Shown here: piece after piece, positions 1 through 8,094 of the stretch
Position numbering within the stretch: the stretch's first letter is position 1
Layout of the letters: the number at the start of each line of letters is the position of its first letter
From: an uncultured Psychrobacillus sp.
GTDB taxonomy: Bacteria > Bacillota > Bacilli > Bacillales_A > Planococcaceae
Assembly: GCA_934234185.1 (NCBI GenBank)
Contig: CAKQHO010000035.1
Span: 1-28,873 of the forward strand
Length of the DNA stretch: 28,873 nt
Direction: 5' to 3'
Program-made: the position numbers and the translations under genes
Notes under the pieces: model-generated
What the model was told of the DNA's origin: nothing
Database searches by the model: none
What the model saw: the letters and a program-made list of their open reading frames with translations, nothing else

Positions 1-2
1 CT

Positions 3-1091
3 CTACTGAAAAGAAACTTTGATAGCTTTGCCACAGCTTTATCCAATCAAGGTATTAAAAAGATATCTGGAAATCTTTACGGGGATGATACATGGTATGA
101 TAATGTCCGCCTATCTCCTGGGCTTTTACCAGAGGACGAGCCTTATTACTATGGGGCTCCGATTTCAGCGTTAACTGTATCACCAAATGCAGACTATGAT
201 ACTGGCTCGGTAATAGTTGACGCAAAGCCTTCAGTAAATGGAAAACCAACACAAGTGACTTTAACCCCTAAAACAGGTGTATTAAAGATTGTAAATCAAT
301 CAAAAACAGTTCCTAAAGGAAGTAAAAATACCTTGAAAATTACGAGGAAGGTCGGAACAAATCAAGTCATCGTTTCCGGTAATGCTCCTATTGGAACCTC
401 TGGTAAAAAAGAATGGATCTCCGTTACGGATCCAACCATGTATGCATTAGATATCTTCAAACGAGCTTTAACGGATAAAGGTATAACATTTGTCACCTAT
501 CCCACGATTAGCCGTGGTAAAGTTCCTAAAAATGTAAAGGTGCTTGCTTCTCGAAGATCAATGCCTTTAAAGGACATTTTGATACCTTATATGAAGCTGA
601 GCAATAACACGCACGCTGAGATGCTTGCTAAGGAAATGGGTAGAATCATGTATGGGAAGGGTAGCTGGGATAGTGGCACGAGAGTTATGAGAGAGTATAT
701 TGACTCCATAGGTTTAGATAGTAAAAAGTGGAGGTTTGAAGATGCTTCTGGGTTGTCCTATTCGAATAAACTAACATCGAACCAGCTATCAGAGTTTCTT
801 TATATCATCCAAAAGGAACCCTGGTATAAATCATACTACAAGAGTCTTCCAGTTTCAGGTAGTCCAAATCGATTAAACGGCGGAACATTGCGTTATCGTT
901 TAAATGCTGCACCTGCAGCGGGAAATGTCTTTGCAAAAACCGGAAGTCTAAAAAATATAAAAGCTCTTTCAGGCTATGCAAAATCAAAGAGTGGAGAGGT
1001 ATTCATATTTACTATACTAACTGAGAATAATAATGCAACAACAGTTCCCTCGATAGATAAGATTGTAACGGCAATTACAAATCACCAATAA
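3..1091 (+). CDS. dacC: D-alanyl-D-alanine carboxypeptidase/endopeptidase (S13 family), 5' truncated by window edge
   Basis: The reading frame is open from base 3 and gives 362 visible residues, so the start, the signal peptide and the SxxK nucleophile motif lie left of the window. The visible part has the other two penicillin-binding signatures: SNN (SxN motif) at 600-608 within LSNNTHAEML, and KTG at 936-944 within FAKTGSL. The stretch before the SNN carries the variable inserted domain typical of peptidase family S13 (PBP4, DacB of E. coli, DacC/PBP4a of B. subtilis). Family members are secreted or membrane-associated and trim or cleave peptidoglycan peptides. The gene converges on the deacetylase gene and shares a hairpin terminator with it. 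The family is secure; the symbol follows the B. subtilis PBP4a name and is less so. Confidence 0.9.
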   Translation, partial: LLKRNFDSFATALSNQGIKKISGNLYGDDTWYDNVRLSPGLLPEDEPYYYGAPISALTVSPNADYDTGSVIVDAKPSVNGKPTQVTLTPKTGVLKIVNQSKTVPKGSKNTLKITRKVGTNQVIVSGNAPIGTSGKKEWISVTDPTMYALDIFKRALTDKGITFVTYPTISRGKVPKNVKVLASRRSMPLKDILIPYMKLSNNTHAEMLAKEMGRIMYGKGSWDSGTRVMREYIDSIGLDSKKWRFEDASGLSYSNKLTSNQLSEFLYIIQKEPWYKSYYKSLPVSGSPNRLNGGTLRYRLNAAPAAGNVFAKTGSLKNIKALSGYAKSKSGEVFIFTILTENNNATTVPSIDKIVTAITNHQ

Positions 1092-1096
1092 AAAAT

Positions 1097-1137
1097 AAAA
1101 TGGAATGGAAAAACAATTAGTTTTTCCATTCCATTTT
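1097..1137. terminator. Bidirectional rho-independent terminator
   Basis: A perfect 18-bp stem (1097-1114 with 1120-1137) encloses a 5-nt loop. The stem ends are A-rich on one side and T-rich on the other, and T-rich sequence follows on the minus strand, so it can stop transcription from both convergent genes. Confidence 0.85.
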
Positions 1138-1141
1138 CGTG

Positions 1142-1888
1142 TTAAGGTTTTTCTTGCTCTAGAGTATTCAAATTTAATGTTTGAATTTCAATTAATTCTG
1201 AAATAGTAACAAAGCGATAACCTTGTTTTTTTAGCTTAGGAAGTATCTCCTCTAACGCCTTAACGGTTTGAGTCCTATCTCCTCCAGCATCATGAAACAA
1301 TACGATATCTCCCGGTGTAGTACCTTTAAGAACTTTGTTCACAATCTTTTTCACTCCTGGTGTTTTCCAATCCTCTGTATCTAAATGCCAAGACCACATA
1401 ACAACACGATAGCCCTCTTCAATAGCGGTATTAATAATACGGTCATTATAAGTCCCTGCTACTGGTCGGTAGAAAATAGGATATACACCTGTGATGCTGT
1501 GGATTATGTCATTTGTCTTTTTCAGTTCCTCGCGTAACTTAGCTGGAGTGATGCTTAAAGGATGAGTATACGTATGATTTGCTATTTCGTGGCCTGCTTC
1601 TCCTATTTGTGAAATTAGCTCTGGATATTTTTCAGCACGTTCTCCTATAACAAAAAAGGTAGCCTTGGCCTCATATTGTTGTAGTAAGTCTAATACCTGG
1701 GGGGTATAGGTAACATGTGGCCCATCATCAAAGGTTAAAGCTATTACTTTTTCCTCCGTATTAATTTCCCAAAGTATATACCCTCGCTGCTCATAATAAG
1801 GACGACCTCTATCTTTTGCAAATGCTACATACGCTATACCTGAAAGTAAAAGAACCAAGACGGATACTTTTAAAAACAATGATTTCAA
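1142..1888 (-). CDS. Polysaccharide deacetylase (carbohydrate esterase 4), membrane-anchored or secreted
   Basis: A 248-aa NodB-homology protein. Residues 1-24 form a signal peptide or signal anchor. The CE4 motifs are all visible: TFDDGP at 52-57 (metal-binding Asp55), HTYTH at 105-109 (metal His105 and His109), RPVAG at 141-145, DTEDW at 170-174 and LFHD at 197-200. These enzymes remove N-acetyl groups from peptidoglycan sugars or chitin-like polymers outside the cell. Bacillus has many paralogues (PdaA, PdaB, PdaC, YheN types), and the sequence alone does not tell which this is. The short N-terminus and single catalytic domain resemble the PdaB/YheN group. Its neighbour dacC also acts on peptidoglycan, but the two genes converge and do not form an operon. 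Confidence 0.9.
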   Translation of the reverse strand: MKSLFLKVSVLVLLLSGIAYVAFAKDRGRPYYEQRGYILWEINTEEKVIALTFDDGPHVTYTPQVLDLLQQYEAKATFFVIGERAEKYPELISQIGEAGHEIANHTYTHPLSITPAKLREELKKTNDIIHSITGVYPIFYRPVAGTYNDRIINTAIEEGYRVVMWSWHLDTEDWKTPGVKKIVNKVLKGTTPGDIVLFHDAGGDRTQTVKALEEILPKLKKQGYRFVTISELIEIQTLNLNTLEQEKP

Positions 1889-1981
1889 GTGTGTTCCCTC
1901 CTATCCCAAACGGCGGAAGTTTTACATATACCTTCATCATATTGTTTACTATGATCACAAGATTATACTGTCTGAAAAAAG

Positions 1982-2887
1982 TTAACTACCGAGTAAATAT
2001 AAAAGAATAGGAATGGTGATAATACTAATAATGGTGGTAACGAAAGTAATAAAGGAAACTAAATCTGGCTCTGTTCCAAACTGTAAGGAAAGCATGGTTG
2101 TATTAGCAGCACTAGGCATAGCTGATTGAATGATAAACACAGTTTTTACCAAATCAGGAAGTGGCATAAAATAAATGATTACAATAGCTACAAGTGGAGA
2201 AATAAGCATGCGAATAACCGTAGCTGTAGTTACAAAGCGATATTCTACTTTTTTCCTGGAAATTACGGCTAATTGCATTCCGAGTACAAGCATTACAGTT
2301 GGAATAGATGCATCTGCAGCTAAACTGACTCCTTCCATAATGGAAGTTGGTAAAGTAATAGCAAGTAGTTGTAGAAGAATTCCTAAAAAGGCTGCATAAA
2401 GTAATGGCATTCTTAAGACTTTATGAAGCGCTTGCTTCCAACTAGCCGTTTCTTCTCCACCTAAGGATGCAAAAAATATCCCCACTGTATTCATGAGAAG
2501 ACCATGGATCACCATAATAATTACTGCATAATCAAAACCTACGGCACCTAATGCAAACAGAACAACTGGAGCTCCGTAATTACCGCTATTAGGAAAGACA
2601 CTTCCTAGTATAAGCGCAGAAAACTGGGCACGACTAGCTTTTAGTAACTTGCTTGTCCCCAATACTGTAACAAGCAGAACAACCGTTAAAAGGATGCAAG
2701 ATAAAAATATGTATAGGTAATCAATCGTCAGCTCATTCGTATAAAATGTCCGAAATGCTAAAAATGGGGACATTAGATAGAGAGCGGCAGAGGATATAGA
2801 CTTTATATCGAAGCCTATAAATCTCTGACCAACGAATCCTATAAAAAAGATAATAAAAACAGGTAGTATAATTAGAAACATTTCCAT
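1982..2887 (-). CDS. AEC (auxin efflux carrier) family transporter
   Basis: A 301-aa polytopic membrane protein with about ten hydrophobic segments and the AEC-type N-terminus (PVFIIFFIGFVGQRFIGF) followed by a conserved LMSPFLAFRTF segment. The central FPNSGNYGAPV motif is a hallmark of the family. Members move organic acids or amino-acid-like compounds across the cytoplasmic membrane; the substrate here is unknown. The frame opens 15 codons earlier at 2932, but I chose the ATG at 2887. A GGAGG lies 7 nt upstream of it (complement of 2895-2899), and no ribosome site precedes the upstream ATG. The gene is divergent from the FMN reductase at 3047. Confidence 0.88.
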   Translation of the reverse strand: MEMFLIILPVFIIFFIGFVGQRFIGFDIKSISSAALYLMSPFLAFRTFYTNELTIDYLYIFLSCILLTVVLLVTVLGTSKLLKASRAQFSALILGSVFPNSGNYGAPVVLFALGAVGFDYAVIIMVIHGLLMNTVGIFFASLGGEETASWKQALHKVLRMPLLYAAFLGILLQLLAITLPTSIMEGVSLAADASIPTVMLVLGMQLAVISRKKVEYRFVTTATVIRMLISPLVAIVIIYFMPLPDLVKTVFIIQSAMPSAANTTMLSLQFGTEPDLVSFITFVTTIISIITIPILLYLLGS

Positions 2888-3046
2888 GGGTATACCTCCA
2901 ACTGCCATAACTCTTCGGAAATCGTAATACATTCTATGAAAACTATACCATTAGTTTATATTTTTTACTGAAATAATTTTAAAACCGGAAGAGTAGGGTA
3001 AAGATAAAAATGGGTATAATACATATTTAAAAAGGGGAGAAGGACA

Positions 3047-3604
3047 ATGCTAAAAATAGCTATTGTAATTGGTAGTGTTCGTAAAGGACGAAATGCTGAA
3101 GCGGTCGCGAAATGGGTAGCTGATTTTGCAAAAAATAGAAAAGATGCGGAATATGAGCTGGTAGATTTGAGGGATTACAATTTACCACTTCTAGGAATTG
3201 AAGTTTCACCAGAAAATGAGGAAAAAGCAAATATTGCAATTAAAACATGGTCTGATAAGATGGCTTCCTTTGATGGCTACATTTTTATAGCACCAGAGTA
3301 CAATCATGCTGTAGGTGGAGCTTTAAAAAATGCACTGGACTACTTAAACATCGAGTTAAATAATAAGGCAGCCGGATTAGTGGGATATGGGAGTCATGGA
3401 GGGGTGAGAGCACATGAAAATATGCGTCTCATTTTAGGAGAACTTCAGGTGGCTGATGTTAGAACAGCGGTAACCTTCTCATTAATGACAGATTTTGAGG
3501 GGATGAGTGTATTTAAACCGGCAAGCTACCATGATGGGAACGCTACTGCTATGCTAGATCAGTTGATTGCCTGGAGCGGTGCCTTAAAAACTATTAGGAT
3601 GTAA
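3047..3604 (+). CDS. NADPH-dependent FMN reductase family protein
   Basis: A 185-aa flavodoxin-fold protein. GSVRKGR at 9-15 is the FMN-phosphate loop. PEYN at 83-86 with the following HAVGGALKNALDYL is the second flavin-contact segment, and GYGSHGG at 113-119 is the third. Family enzymes reduce FMN, quinones, azo dyes or chromate with NAD(P)H in the cytosol. A strong GGGGAGAAGG ribosome site precedes the ATG, and a TATAAT box lies at 3015-3020; I could not find a good -35. The gene appears monocistronic. The exact physiological acceptor cannot be inferred. Confidence 0.9.
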   Translation: MLKIAIVIGSVRKGRNAEAVAKWVADFAKNRKDAEYELVDLRDYNLPLLGIEVSPENEEKANIAIKTWSDKMASFDGYIFIAPEYNHAVGGALKNALDYLNIELNNKAAGLVGYGSHGGVRAHENMRLILGELQVADVRTAVTFSLMTDFEGMSVFKPASYHDGNATAMLDQLIAWSGALKTIRM

Positions 3605-3666
3605 CCTTTCATAACGGCGCTTGCGTAGTGGAATTTGAGCATCATGTCCTCGAGCAAGTCATAAAA

Positions 3667-3702
3667 GGGATGTCCCATAAGTTTTTACTTATGGGACATC
3701 CC
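3667..3702 (-). terminator. Rho-independent terminator
   Basis: A perfect 15-bp stem (3667-3681 with 3688-3702) and 6-nt loop lie between convergent genes. The run of T follows on the minus strand, so it mainly serves the 3708-4028 gene; it may also stop the FMN reductase transcript. Confidence 0.8.
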
Positions 3703-3707
3703 CTTCA

Positions 3708-4028
3708 TCATAATTTCCCTGCGTGTGTCCACTTGGTTGGATTTCCAAACTTCGGACAGTTGGGAAACTGTTCTCCAGCCTCTAGCATCTTTTCATCCCC
3801 ATCCTCGTCCACATATCTTCCGGCTTCCATGACCTCTTCACCAGTTTCATGATAGTGACCATCGACATGTCTCCAATAGGTGATTACTTCTGAATCAGGA
3901 CAGGATGGGAACTTATCTCCCTTATGAAGCATTCTTTTATGACCAGAATCACAAATATATTCACCGGTTTCATTAACTACATCGTCGGTGGCGTGTTCAT
4001 AGGATTGATAATGTTCATTCATTGGCAT
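3708..4028 (-). CDS. Small acidic protein with two internal zinc-ribbon-like repeats, function unknown
   Basis: A 106-aa soluble, His- and Glu-rich protein that I cannot assign to a named gene. It contains two tandem copies of one ~35-residue unit. Copy 1 starts TGEYICDSGHKRML, and copy 2 starts AGRYVDEDGDEKML. Both then share the pattern (K/A)G(D/E)xFPxCP and end in an aromatic-rich tail (TYWRH, TKWTH). The pattern G-Y-x-C-x-x-x-G…L-x-x-G-x-x-F-P-x-C-P resembles rubredoxin- or zinc-ribbon-like repeats, but most paired cysteines are missing, so metal binding is doubtful. The ATG at 4028 is preferred: GGAGGT (complement of 4038-4043) lies 9 nt upstream, while the upstream TTG at 4034 would be only 3 nt away. 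Confidence 0.7.
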   Translation of the reverse strand: MPMNEHYQSYEHATDDVVNETGEYICDSGHKRMLHKGDKFPSCPDSEVITYWRHVDGHYHETGEEVMEAGRYVDEDGDEKMLEAGEQFPNCPKFGNPTKWTHAGKL

Positions 4029-4112
4029 AGCCAATCGACCTCCTTCAAGAGATGAGATATTGTATATTTACCCACTCTTTGAAGAAGCAAACGTTATAAG
4101 GATGTATGCTAT

Positions 4113-4144
4113 TAAAAGAGCCATGCGGATTGCTCCGCACAGCT
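4113..4144 (-). terminator. Rho-independent terminator of the small membrane protein gene
   Basis: On the minus strand an 11-bp stem (4134-4144 with 4119-4129, two G-U pairs) is capped by a GCAA tetraloop and followed by CTTTT. It lies directly after the stop codon of the 4152-4352 gene. Confidence 0.75.
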
Positions 4145-4151
4145 CAAATGG

Positions 4152-4352
4152 CTAAAAGAAAAAATAAAAGACGAGTACAATTACCCCGAGAATAATAGAA
4201 AGCCATCCTACGATTAACTGCTGATAATGATATACTGCAACGAAGCCTAAAATAATCGCCGCGATGCCAAACCATAAAGGGTAGAAAAAGAAGCCGACAA
4301 TAGCTAATATGATCCCAAGGATACCAAGCCAAAGTCCAACGTTATTAGTCAT
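4152..4352 (-). CDS. Small hydrophobic membrane protein, function unknown
   Basis: A 66-aa protein made almost entirely of hydrophobic segments: about residues 8-26, 27-42 and 47-66, with two short polar turns. The repeated glycine-spaced pattern (LGILGIILAIVG, IIGFVAVY-like, GWLSIILGVIVLVF) resembles DUF4190-type small membrane proteins, but I would not assign it. A strong AAAGGAGGGATT ribosome site sits before the ATG, and a good terminator follows, so it is a real gene. An overlapping frame at 4144-4332 has no such support. Confidence 0.75.
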   Translation of the reverse strand: MTNNVGLWLGILGIILAIVGFFFYPLWFGIAAIILGFVAVYHYQQLIVGWLSIILGVIVLVFYFFF

Positions 4353-4378
4353 TTGAATCCCTCCTTCTTTTACAGACT

Positions 4379-4399
4379 AGAACAATATAAATTTGTTCT
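4379..4399. promoter_or_regulatory. Inverted repeat, possible operator upstream of the small membrane protein gene
   Basis: AGAACAA and TTGTTCT are perfect inverted copies separated by 7 nt, 27 bases upstream of the ATG at 4352. Its size and position fit a dimeric repressor site, but no regulator gene adjoins it. Confidence 0.35.
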
Positions 4400-4464
4400 T
4401 ATAACCAGTATATGAAGGTGGTTGGTATAGACTATAAGCAATCCGCTAGGCTTTAAGATAGAAT

Positions 4465-5262
4465 TTATTTTCCACCAAGCAAATCAAAAAGGCCTCCGGT
4501 TATACTGCCCTCTCCCTTAGAACTTCCACCTGGAGTTTGAGGCGCAGCTGCAAAGACACGACTTGCTAAACGGCTAAATGGTAAGGATTGAATCCACACA
4601 GTTCCTGGACCTTTTAAGGTTGCGAAGAAGAGACCTTCTCCACCAAAAAGAGCAGTTTTTACTCCTTTTACCATTTCTATTTCATAGGTAACGTCGGATG
4701 TCATCGCTACTAAGCATCCAGTATCCACTCGTAAAGTTTCCCCTGGTTGTAACACTTTTTCAAAGATAGTCCCTCCAGCGTGAATAAAGGTCATACCATC
4801 TCCTTCTAGTTTTTGCATAATGAAGCCCTCTCCACCAAAGAATCCTACGCCAATTTTCCGTTGAAACTCAATTCCTACAGAAACCCCTTTAGCTGCTGCT
4901 AAAAAAGCATCCTTCTGACAAATGATCTTCCCATTATATTGGCTTAAATCCATTGGTATAATCTTTCCTGGATAGGGGGAGGCGAAGTAGACATGCTTTT
5001 TTCCACTGCCTTCATTAGTGAAGGTAGTCATGAATAAACTCTCTCCAGTTAACATACGTTTACCTGCACCCATTAATTTTCCCATTAAGCCAGAACCACC
5101 GGATCCAGAGCCATCACCAAAGATAGTTTCCATTTGAATACCATCTTCCATCATCATTAAGCTTCCAGCTTCTGCAACTACCGTTTCTTTTGGGTCTAAC
5201 TCTATTTCAACAAATTGCATATCATCTCCGTGCAGCTTGTAATCTATTTCATGATTATTCAT
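4465..5262 (-). CDS. AIM24 / TIGR00266 family protein
   Basis: A 265-aa protein of the AIM24 family, with a beta-rich, tubby-like fold. Family landmarks are VVAEAGSLMMM at 28-38, a Gly/Ser-rich loop at 49-61, and the repeated FFGGEG (141-146) and LFGGEG (205-210) motifs. The last is followed by the conserved TLKGPGTVWIQSLP. There is no signal peptide or membrane segment. The mitochondrial namesake affects inner-membrane organisation, but the bacterial role is unknown and I infer none. The C-terminal tail is Gly-rich (GGSSKGEGSITGG, then FDLLGGK). An AGAGGAGG ribosome site precedes the ATG. It is divergent from the lysine operon. Confidence 0.9.
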   Translation of the reverse strand: MNNHEIDYKLHGDDMQFVEIELDPKETVVAEAGSLMMMEDGIQMETIFGDGSGSGGSGLMGKLMGAGKRMLTGESLFMTTFTNEGSGKKHVYFASPYPGKIIPMDLSQYNGKIICQKDAFLAAAKGVSVGIEFQRKIGVGFFGGEGFIMQKLEGDGMTFIHAGGTIFEKVLQPGETLRVDTGCLVAMTSDVTYEIEMVKGVKTALFGGEGLFFATLKGPGTVWIQSLPFSRLASRVFAAAPQTPGGSSKGEGSITGGLFDLLGGK

Positions 5263-5389
5263 TTTGTTTTCCTCCTCTTATTTTGTTAGTAAATATACGA
5301 TAGGTGGAATAAAAGGTTCCGTATTTGAATTTTTATATTTTTTAGATTTCTTGGAGGGTTTCTTCTCCTTTTATAGAATCTTATAGTGA

Positions 5390-5403
5390 TGTGATCGTTT
5401 TCA
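5390..5403 (+). promoter_or_regulatory. CcpA binding site (cre) upstream of the lysine-catabolic operon
   Basis: TGTGATCGTTTTCA matches the published cre consensus TGWNANCGNTNWCA at every defined position. It lies 25 bases upstream of the aldehyde dehydrogenase ATG and just downstream of a TATAGT box at 5382-5387. This is a position expected to block transcription when preferred sugars are present. Confidence 0.65.
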
Positions 5404-5428
5404 TTTTTTAGAAAGTGAGGAAATTAGA

Positions 5429-6907
5429 ATGAAGCTTACAAATTTTGTTAATGGAAATTGGCAAGACGAAACTGGTGCAAAGTATACTCCAGTATTAAAT
5501 CCGGCAAATGGAGAACAGCTTGCTGAGGTTAGAATGTCCACGAAGGAAGATGTTGATCAAGCGGTAGAGGCTGCTGTGAAGGCTCAAAAAAAGTGGGCAT
5601 TAGTACCAGCTCCAAAGCGCGCAGATTATTTATATGAAATAGGAAGGATAATGAAAGAAAGAAAAGAGCATCTTGCACAGGTCCTGACAAAGGAAATGGG
5701 GAAGGTAATTGAGGAAGGGCGCGGAGAGGTTCAAGAGGGAATCGATATGGCCTTTTATATGGCGGGAGAAGGAAGAAGGCTATTTGGAGAAACGACACCT
5801 TCTGAATTAGCCGATAAATTTGCGATGAGTGTGAGAGCTCCAATCGGAGTGGTGGGCTTAATAACACCTTGGAACTTTCCTGTGGCCATAGCAACTTGGA
5901 AATCCTTTCCGGCGTTAGTAGCAGGTAATGCATTTATTTGGAAGCCAGCAACCGAAACTCCAATGATGGCATATGAGATGGCGAAGATATTTGAGGAGGT
6001 TGGCATTCCAGCAGGAGTTGCAAACGTGGTATTCGGCTCAGGTTCCGAGGTTGGTACATCTCTTATTGAACATCCGGATGTCAAAGTAATATCGTTTACA
6101 GGATCTACTGACACTGGAAGTAAGGTTGCTGAATTAGGTGGAAAGCATTTGAAAAAGGTTTCCCTTGAAATGGGAGGTAAGAATGCTGTTATCGTGATGG
6201 ATGATGCGGATCTATCTCTTGCTGTCGAAGGAATTCTTTGGAGTGCCTTTGGAACAGCAGGACAAAGATGCACCGCATGTAGCAGGGTAATAGTCCATAA
6301 GGATGTTAAAAAGGATATTGAAAATATGCTGCTACAGCAGATGGAGAAGCTAACTATTGGAGACGGTATAGATGAAACCAATAAAGTAGGTCCAGTTATT
6401 AACAAATCAGCACTTGAGAAAATTCATACGTATGTTGAAATTGGAGAAGAAGAAGGAGCAAAGCTCTTAACTGGTGGAAAAATTTTAGATGAAGGGGAAT
6501 TGAGCAAAGGTAATTATTACGCTCCAACCTTATTCACGGATGTGAAGCCAACTATGAGAATCGCCCAAGAAGAAATTTTTGGCCCAGTTGTATCGTTAAT
6601 CGAAGTATCCTCTCTAGAGGAAGCGATTGAAGTAAATAACGGTGTAAAGTTTGGACTTTCTAGCTCTATATTCAGTCGTGATGTAAATAAAATCTTTAGA
6701 GCCCAAAGAGATTTAGATACGGGAATAGTATATGTGAATGCAGGGACTACGGGCGCAGAAATTCACCTGCCTTTCGGTGGAACCAAAGGAACAGGGAATG
6801 GCCATAGGGATTCAGGTGTTGCTGCATTAGATGTTTACACAGAATGGAAAAGTATTTACGTAGACTATAGTGGAAAGCTGCAAAGAGCTCAAATAGATAC
6901 AGAATAA
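5429..6907 (+). CDS. Aldehyde dehydrogenase, likely alpha-aminoadipate semialdehyde (piperideine-6-carboxylate) dehydrogenase
   Basis: A full-length 492-aa NAD(P)-dependent aldehyde dehydrogenase. PWNF at 147-150 and FTGSTDTG at 223-230 belong to the Rossmann cofactor fold. Glu247 in LEMGG is the general base, and Cys281 in GTAGQRC is the catalytic nucleophile. The ALDH fold alone does not fix the substrate. The next gene makes 1-piperideine-6-carboxylate (in equilibrium with 2-aminoadipate semialdehyde) from lysine, so I infer that this enzyme oxidises it to 2-aminoadipate. It is first in the operon; the lysine 6-dehydrogenase follows after 17 nt. A GTGAGG ribosome site precedes the ATG. Succinate-semialdehyde or a similar aldehyde remains an alternative substrate. 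Confidence 0.88.
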   Translation: MKLTNFVNGNWQDETGAKYTPVLNPANGEQLAEVRMSTKEDVDQAVEAAVKAQKKWALVPAPKRADYLYEIGRIMKERKEHLAQVLTKEMGKVIEEGRGEVQEGIDMAFYMAGEGRRLFGETTPSELADKFAMSVRAPIGVVGLITPWNFPVAIATWKSFPALVAGNAFIWKPATETPMMAYEMAKIFEEVGIPAGVANVVFGSGSEVGTSLIEHPDVKVISFTGSTDTGSKVAELGGKHLKKVSLEMGGKNAVIVMDDADLSLAVEGILWSAFGTAGQRCTACSRVIVHKDVKKDIENMLLQQMEKLTIGDGIDETNKVGPVINKSALEKIHTYVEIGEEEGAKLLTGGKILDEGELSKGNYYAPTLFTDVKPTMRIAQEEIFGPVVSLIEVSSLEEAIEVNNGVKFGLSSSIFSRDVNKIFRAQRDLDTGIVYVNAGTTGAEIHLPFGGTKGTGNGHRDSGVAALDVYTEWKSIYVDYSGKLQRAQIDTE

Positions 6908-6924
6908 AAAAAGGGGATGAGAGA

Positions 6925-8094
6925 ATGAAAGTAGCTGTTTTAGGAGCAGGGTTAATGGGGAAAGAGGCTGCACGTGATTTAATCATGAGCCCAAATGTAG
7001 AAAAGGTGTACTTATGTGATTTGGATGTAGGTCAGGCAAACTTATTCAAAGAGAAAATGCAAAACGCTAAAATAGAGGTTTTGCGTTTAGATGCCAATGA
7101 CGATGAAAATCTATTAGAGGTTATGAAGCAGGCAGATGTAGTGATTAATGCATTGTTTTACACCTTTAATGAAAAGGTTGCAAAACTAGCAATTGAAGCT
7201 GGTGTTCATTCTGTAGATCTTGGAGGCCATATAGGAGGAGCTACTGATGTAGTACTGTCTCTCCACGAAAAGGCTACAGAAAAGGGAATAACACTCATTC
7301 CGGATCTAGGGGTGGCGCCTGGAATGATTAATATCCTATCTGGCTATGGTGCCAGCAAATTAGATACTGTGACAGATATCCATCTATATGTTGGTGGAAT
7401 TCCAGTAGAACCGGAAGGCATCTTCAATTACAACATTGTATTCTCCTTAGAAGGGGTATTCGATCATTATACAGATCCGTCCCATGTCATTCGTGATGGG
7501 AAGCTCCAAGAAGTAGAGTCTCTAACAGAAATAGAGCCAATTTATTTTGAGGAATATGGAGAGCTAGAAGCCTTTCATACGGCAGGAGGTACCTCTACAT
7601 TACCTAAATCATTTCCGAACGTTAATACGATGGAATATAAGACAATTCGCTACAAAGGTCATGCAGAAAAGTTTAAGCTACTAGTAGATTTGGGATTAAC
7701 AAATAAAGAAACAGTAGTAAATGCAGGAGGACATGTAGTGAGTGCACGTGAAGTGCTAAAAGAGGTGTTAACACCGAAGCTGGTGCTTGGCGACAAGGAT
7801 GATGCTGTCCTTTTAAGAGTAATAGTAAAAGGTATACAAGATGGAGAAGATACAGTCTATACCTATGAAATGGCTACTAAAAAGGACCCGTTATCAGGGG
7901 AAACAGCAATGGCAAGAGCTACTGCAAATACTATTTCTGTTGTTGCTCAAATGATTGGTAATGGAGTAATTGCCAAACACGGAGTGTATGCTCCAGAATT
8001 AGTTGTTCCTGGAGATTTATATATTAAAGAAATGGCTACAAGAGGAGTAGAAATAAAAGAAACGGTTGCTAGAGGTGAGATAGTTGGATTTTGA
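6925..8094 (+). CDS. lysDH: L-lysine 6-dehydrogenase (saccharopine dehydrogenase-like family)
   Basis: A 389-aa protein with an N-terminal NAD-binding loop GAGLMG at 7-12. It has the signature segments VDLGGHIGG, PDLGVAPGMINILSGYGAS, YVGGIPV, EYKTIRYKGHAEK and PGDLY in the order I recall for Geobacillus stearothermophilus lysine 6-dehydrogenase. The enzyme oxidatively deaminates the epsilon-amino group of lysine with NAD, giving 1-piperideine-6-carboxylate and ammonia in the cytosol. Length matches the family. A GGGGATGAGAG ribosome site precedes the ATG, and the gene sits between two catabolic dehydrogenases. The 3' end overlaps the next gene by 11 nt, so translation is probably coupled. A generic saccharopine dehydrogenase is less likely because the whole-length motif order fits LysDH. 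Confidence 0.88.
   Translation: MKVAVLGAGLMGKEAARDLIMSPNVEKVYLCDLDVGQANLFKEKMQNAKIEVLRLDANDDENLLEVMKQADVVINALFYTFNEKVAKLAIEAGVHSVDLGGHIGGATDVVLSLHEKATEKGITLIPDLGVAPGMINILSGYGASKLDTVTDIHLYVGGIPVEPEGIFNYNIVFSLEGVFDHYTDPSHVIRDGKLQEVESLTEIEPIYFEEYGELEAFHTAGGTSTLPKSFPNVNTMEYKTIRYKGHAEKFKLLVDLGLTNKETVVNAGGHVVSAREVLKEVLTPKLVLGDKDDAVLLRVIVKGIQDGEDTVYTYEMATKKDPLSGETAMARATANTISVVAQMIGNGVIAKHGVYAPELVVPGDLYIKEMATRGVEIKETVARGEIVGF

Noticed and set aside
4144..4332. Overlapping minus-strand frame of 62 aa beside the small membrane protein
   Set aside because: It has no ribosome site, whereas the 4152-4352 frame has a strong one and a coherent membrane pattern.
4375..4385. Recurring CTAGAACA motif (near 4377, 17455 and 26328) as a shared regulatory box
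   Set aside because: It is short and AT-rich, lies in inconsistent positions relative to genes, and is likely chance.
5263..5428. Lysine riboswitch upstream of the lysine-catabolic operon
   Set aside because: The leader is only about 165 nt, shared with a divergent gene, and shows no multi-helix aptamer pattern.
5529..6405. Two long antisense open frames within the aldehyde dehydrogenase gene
   Set aside because: They have no ribosome site, low-complexity composition and no family likeness, and they are explained by codon bias of the true gene.
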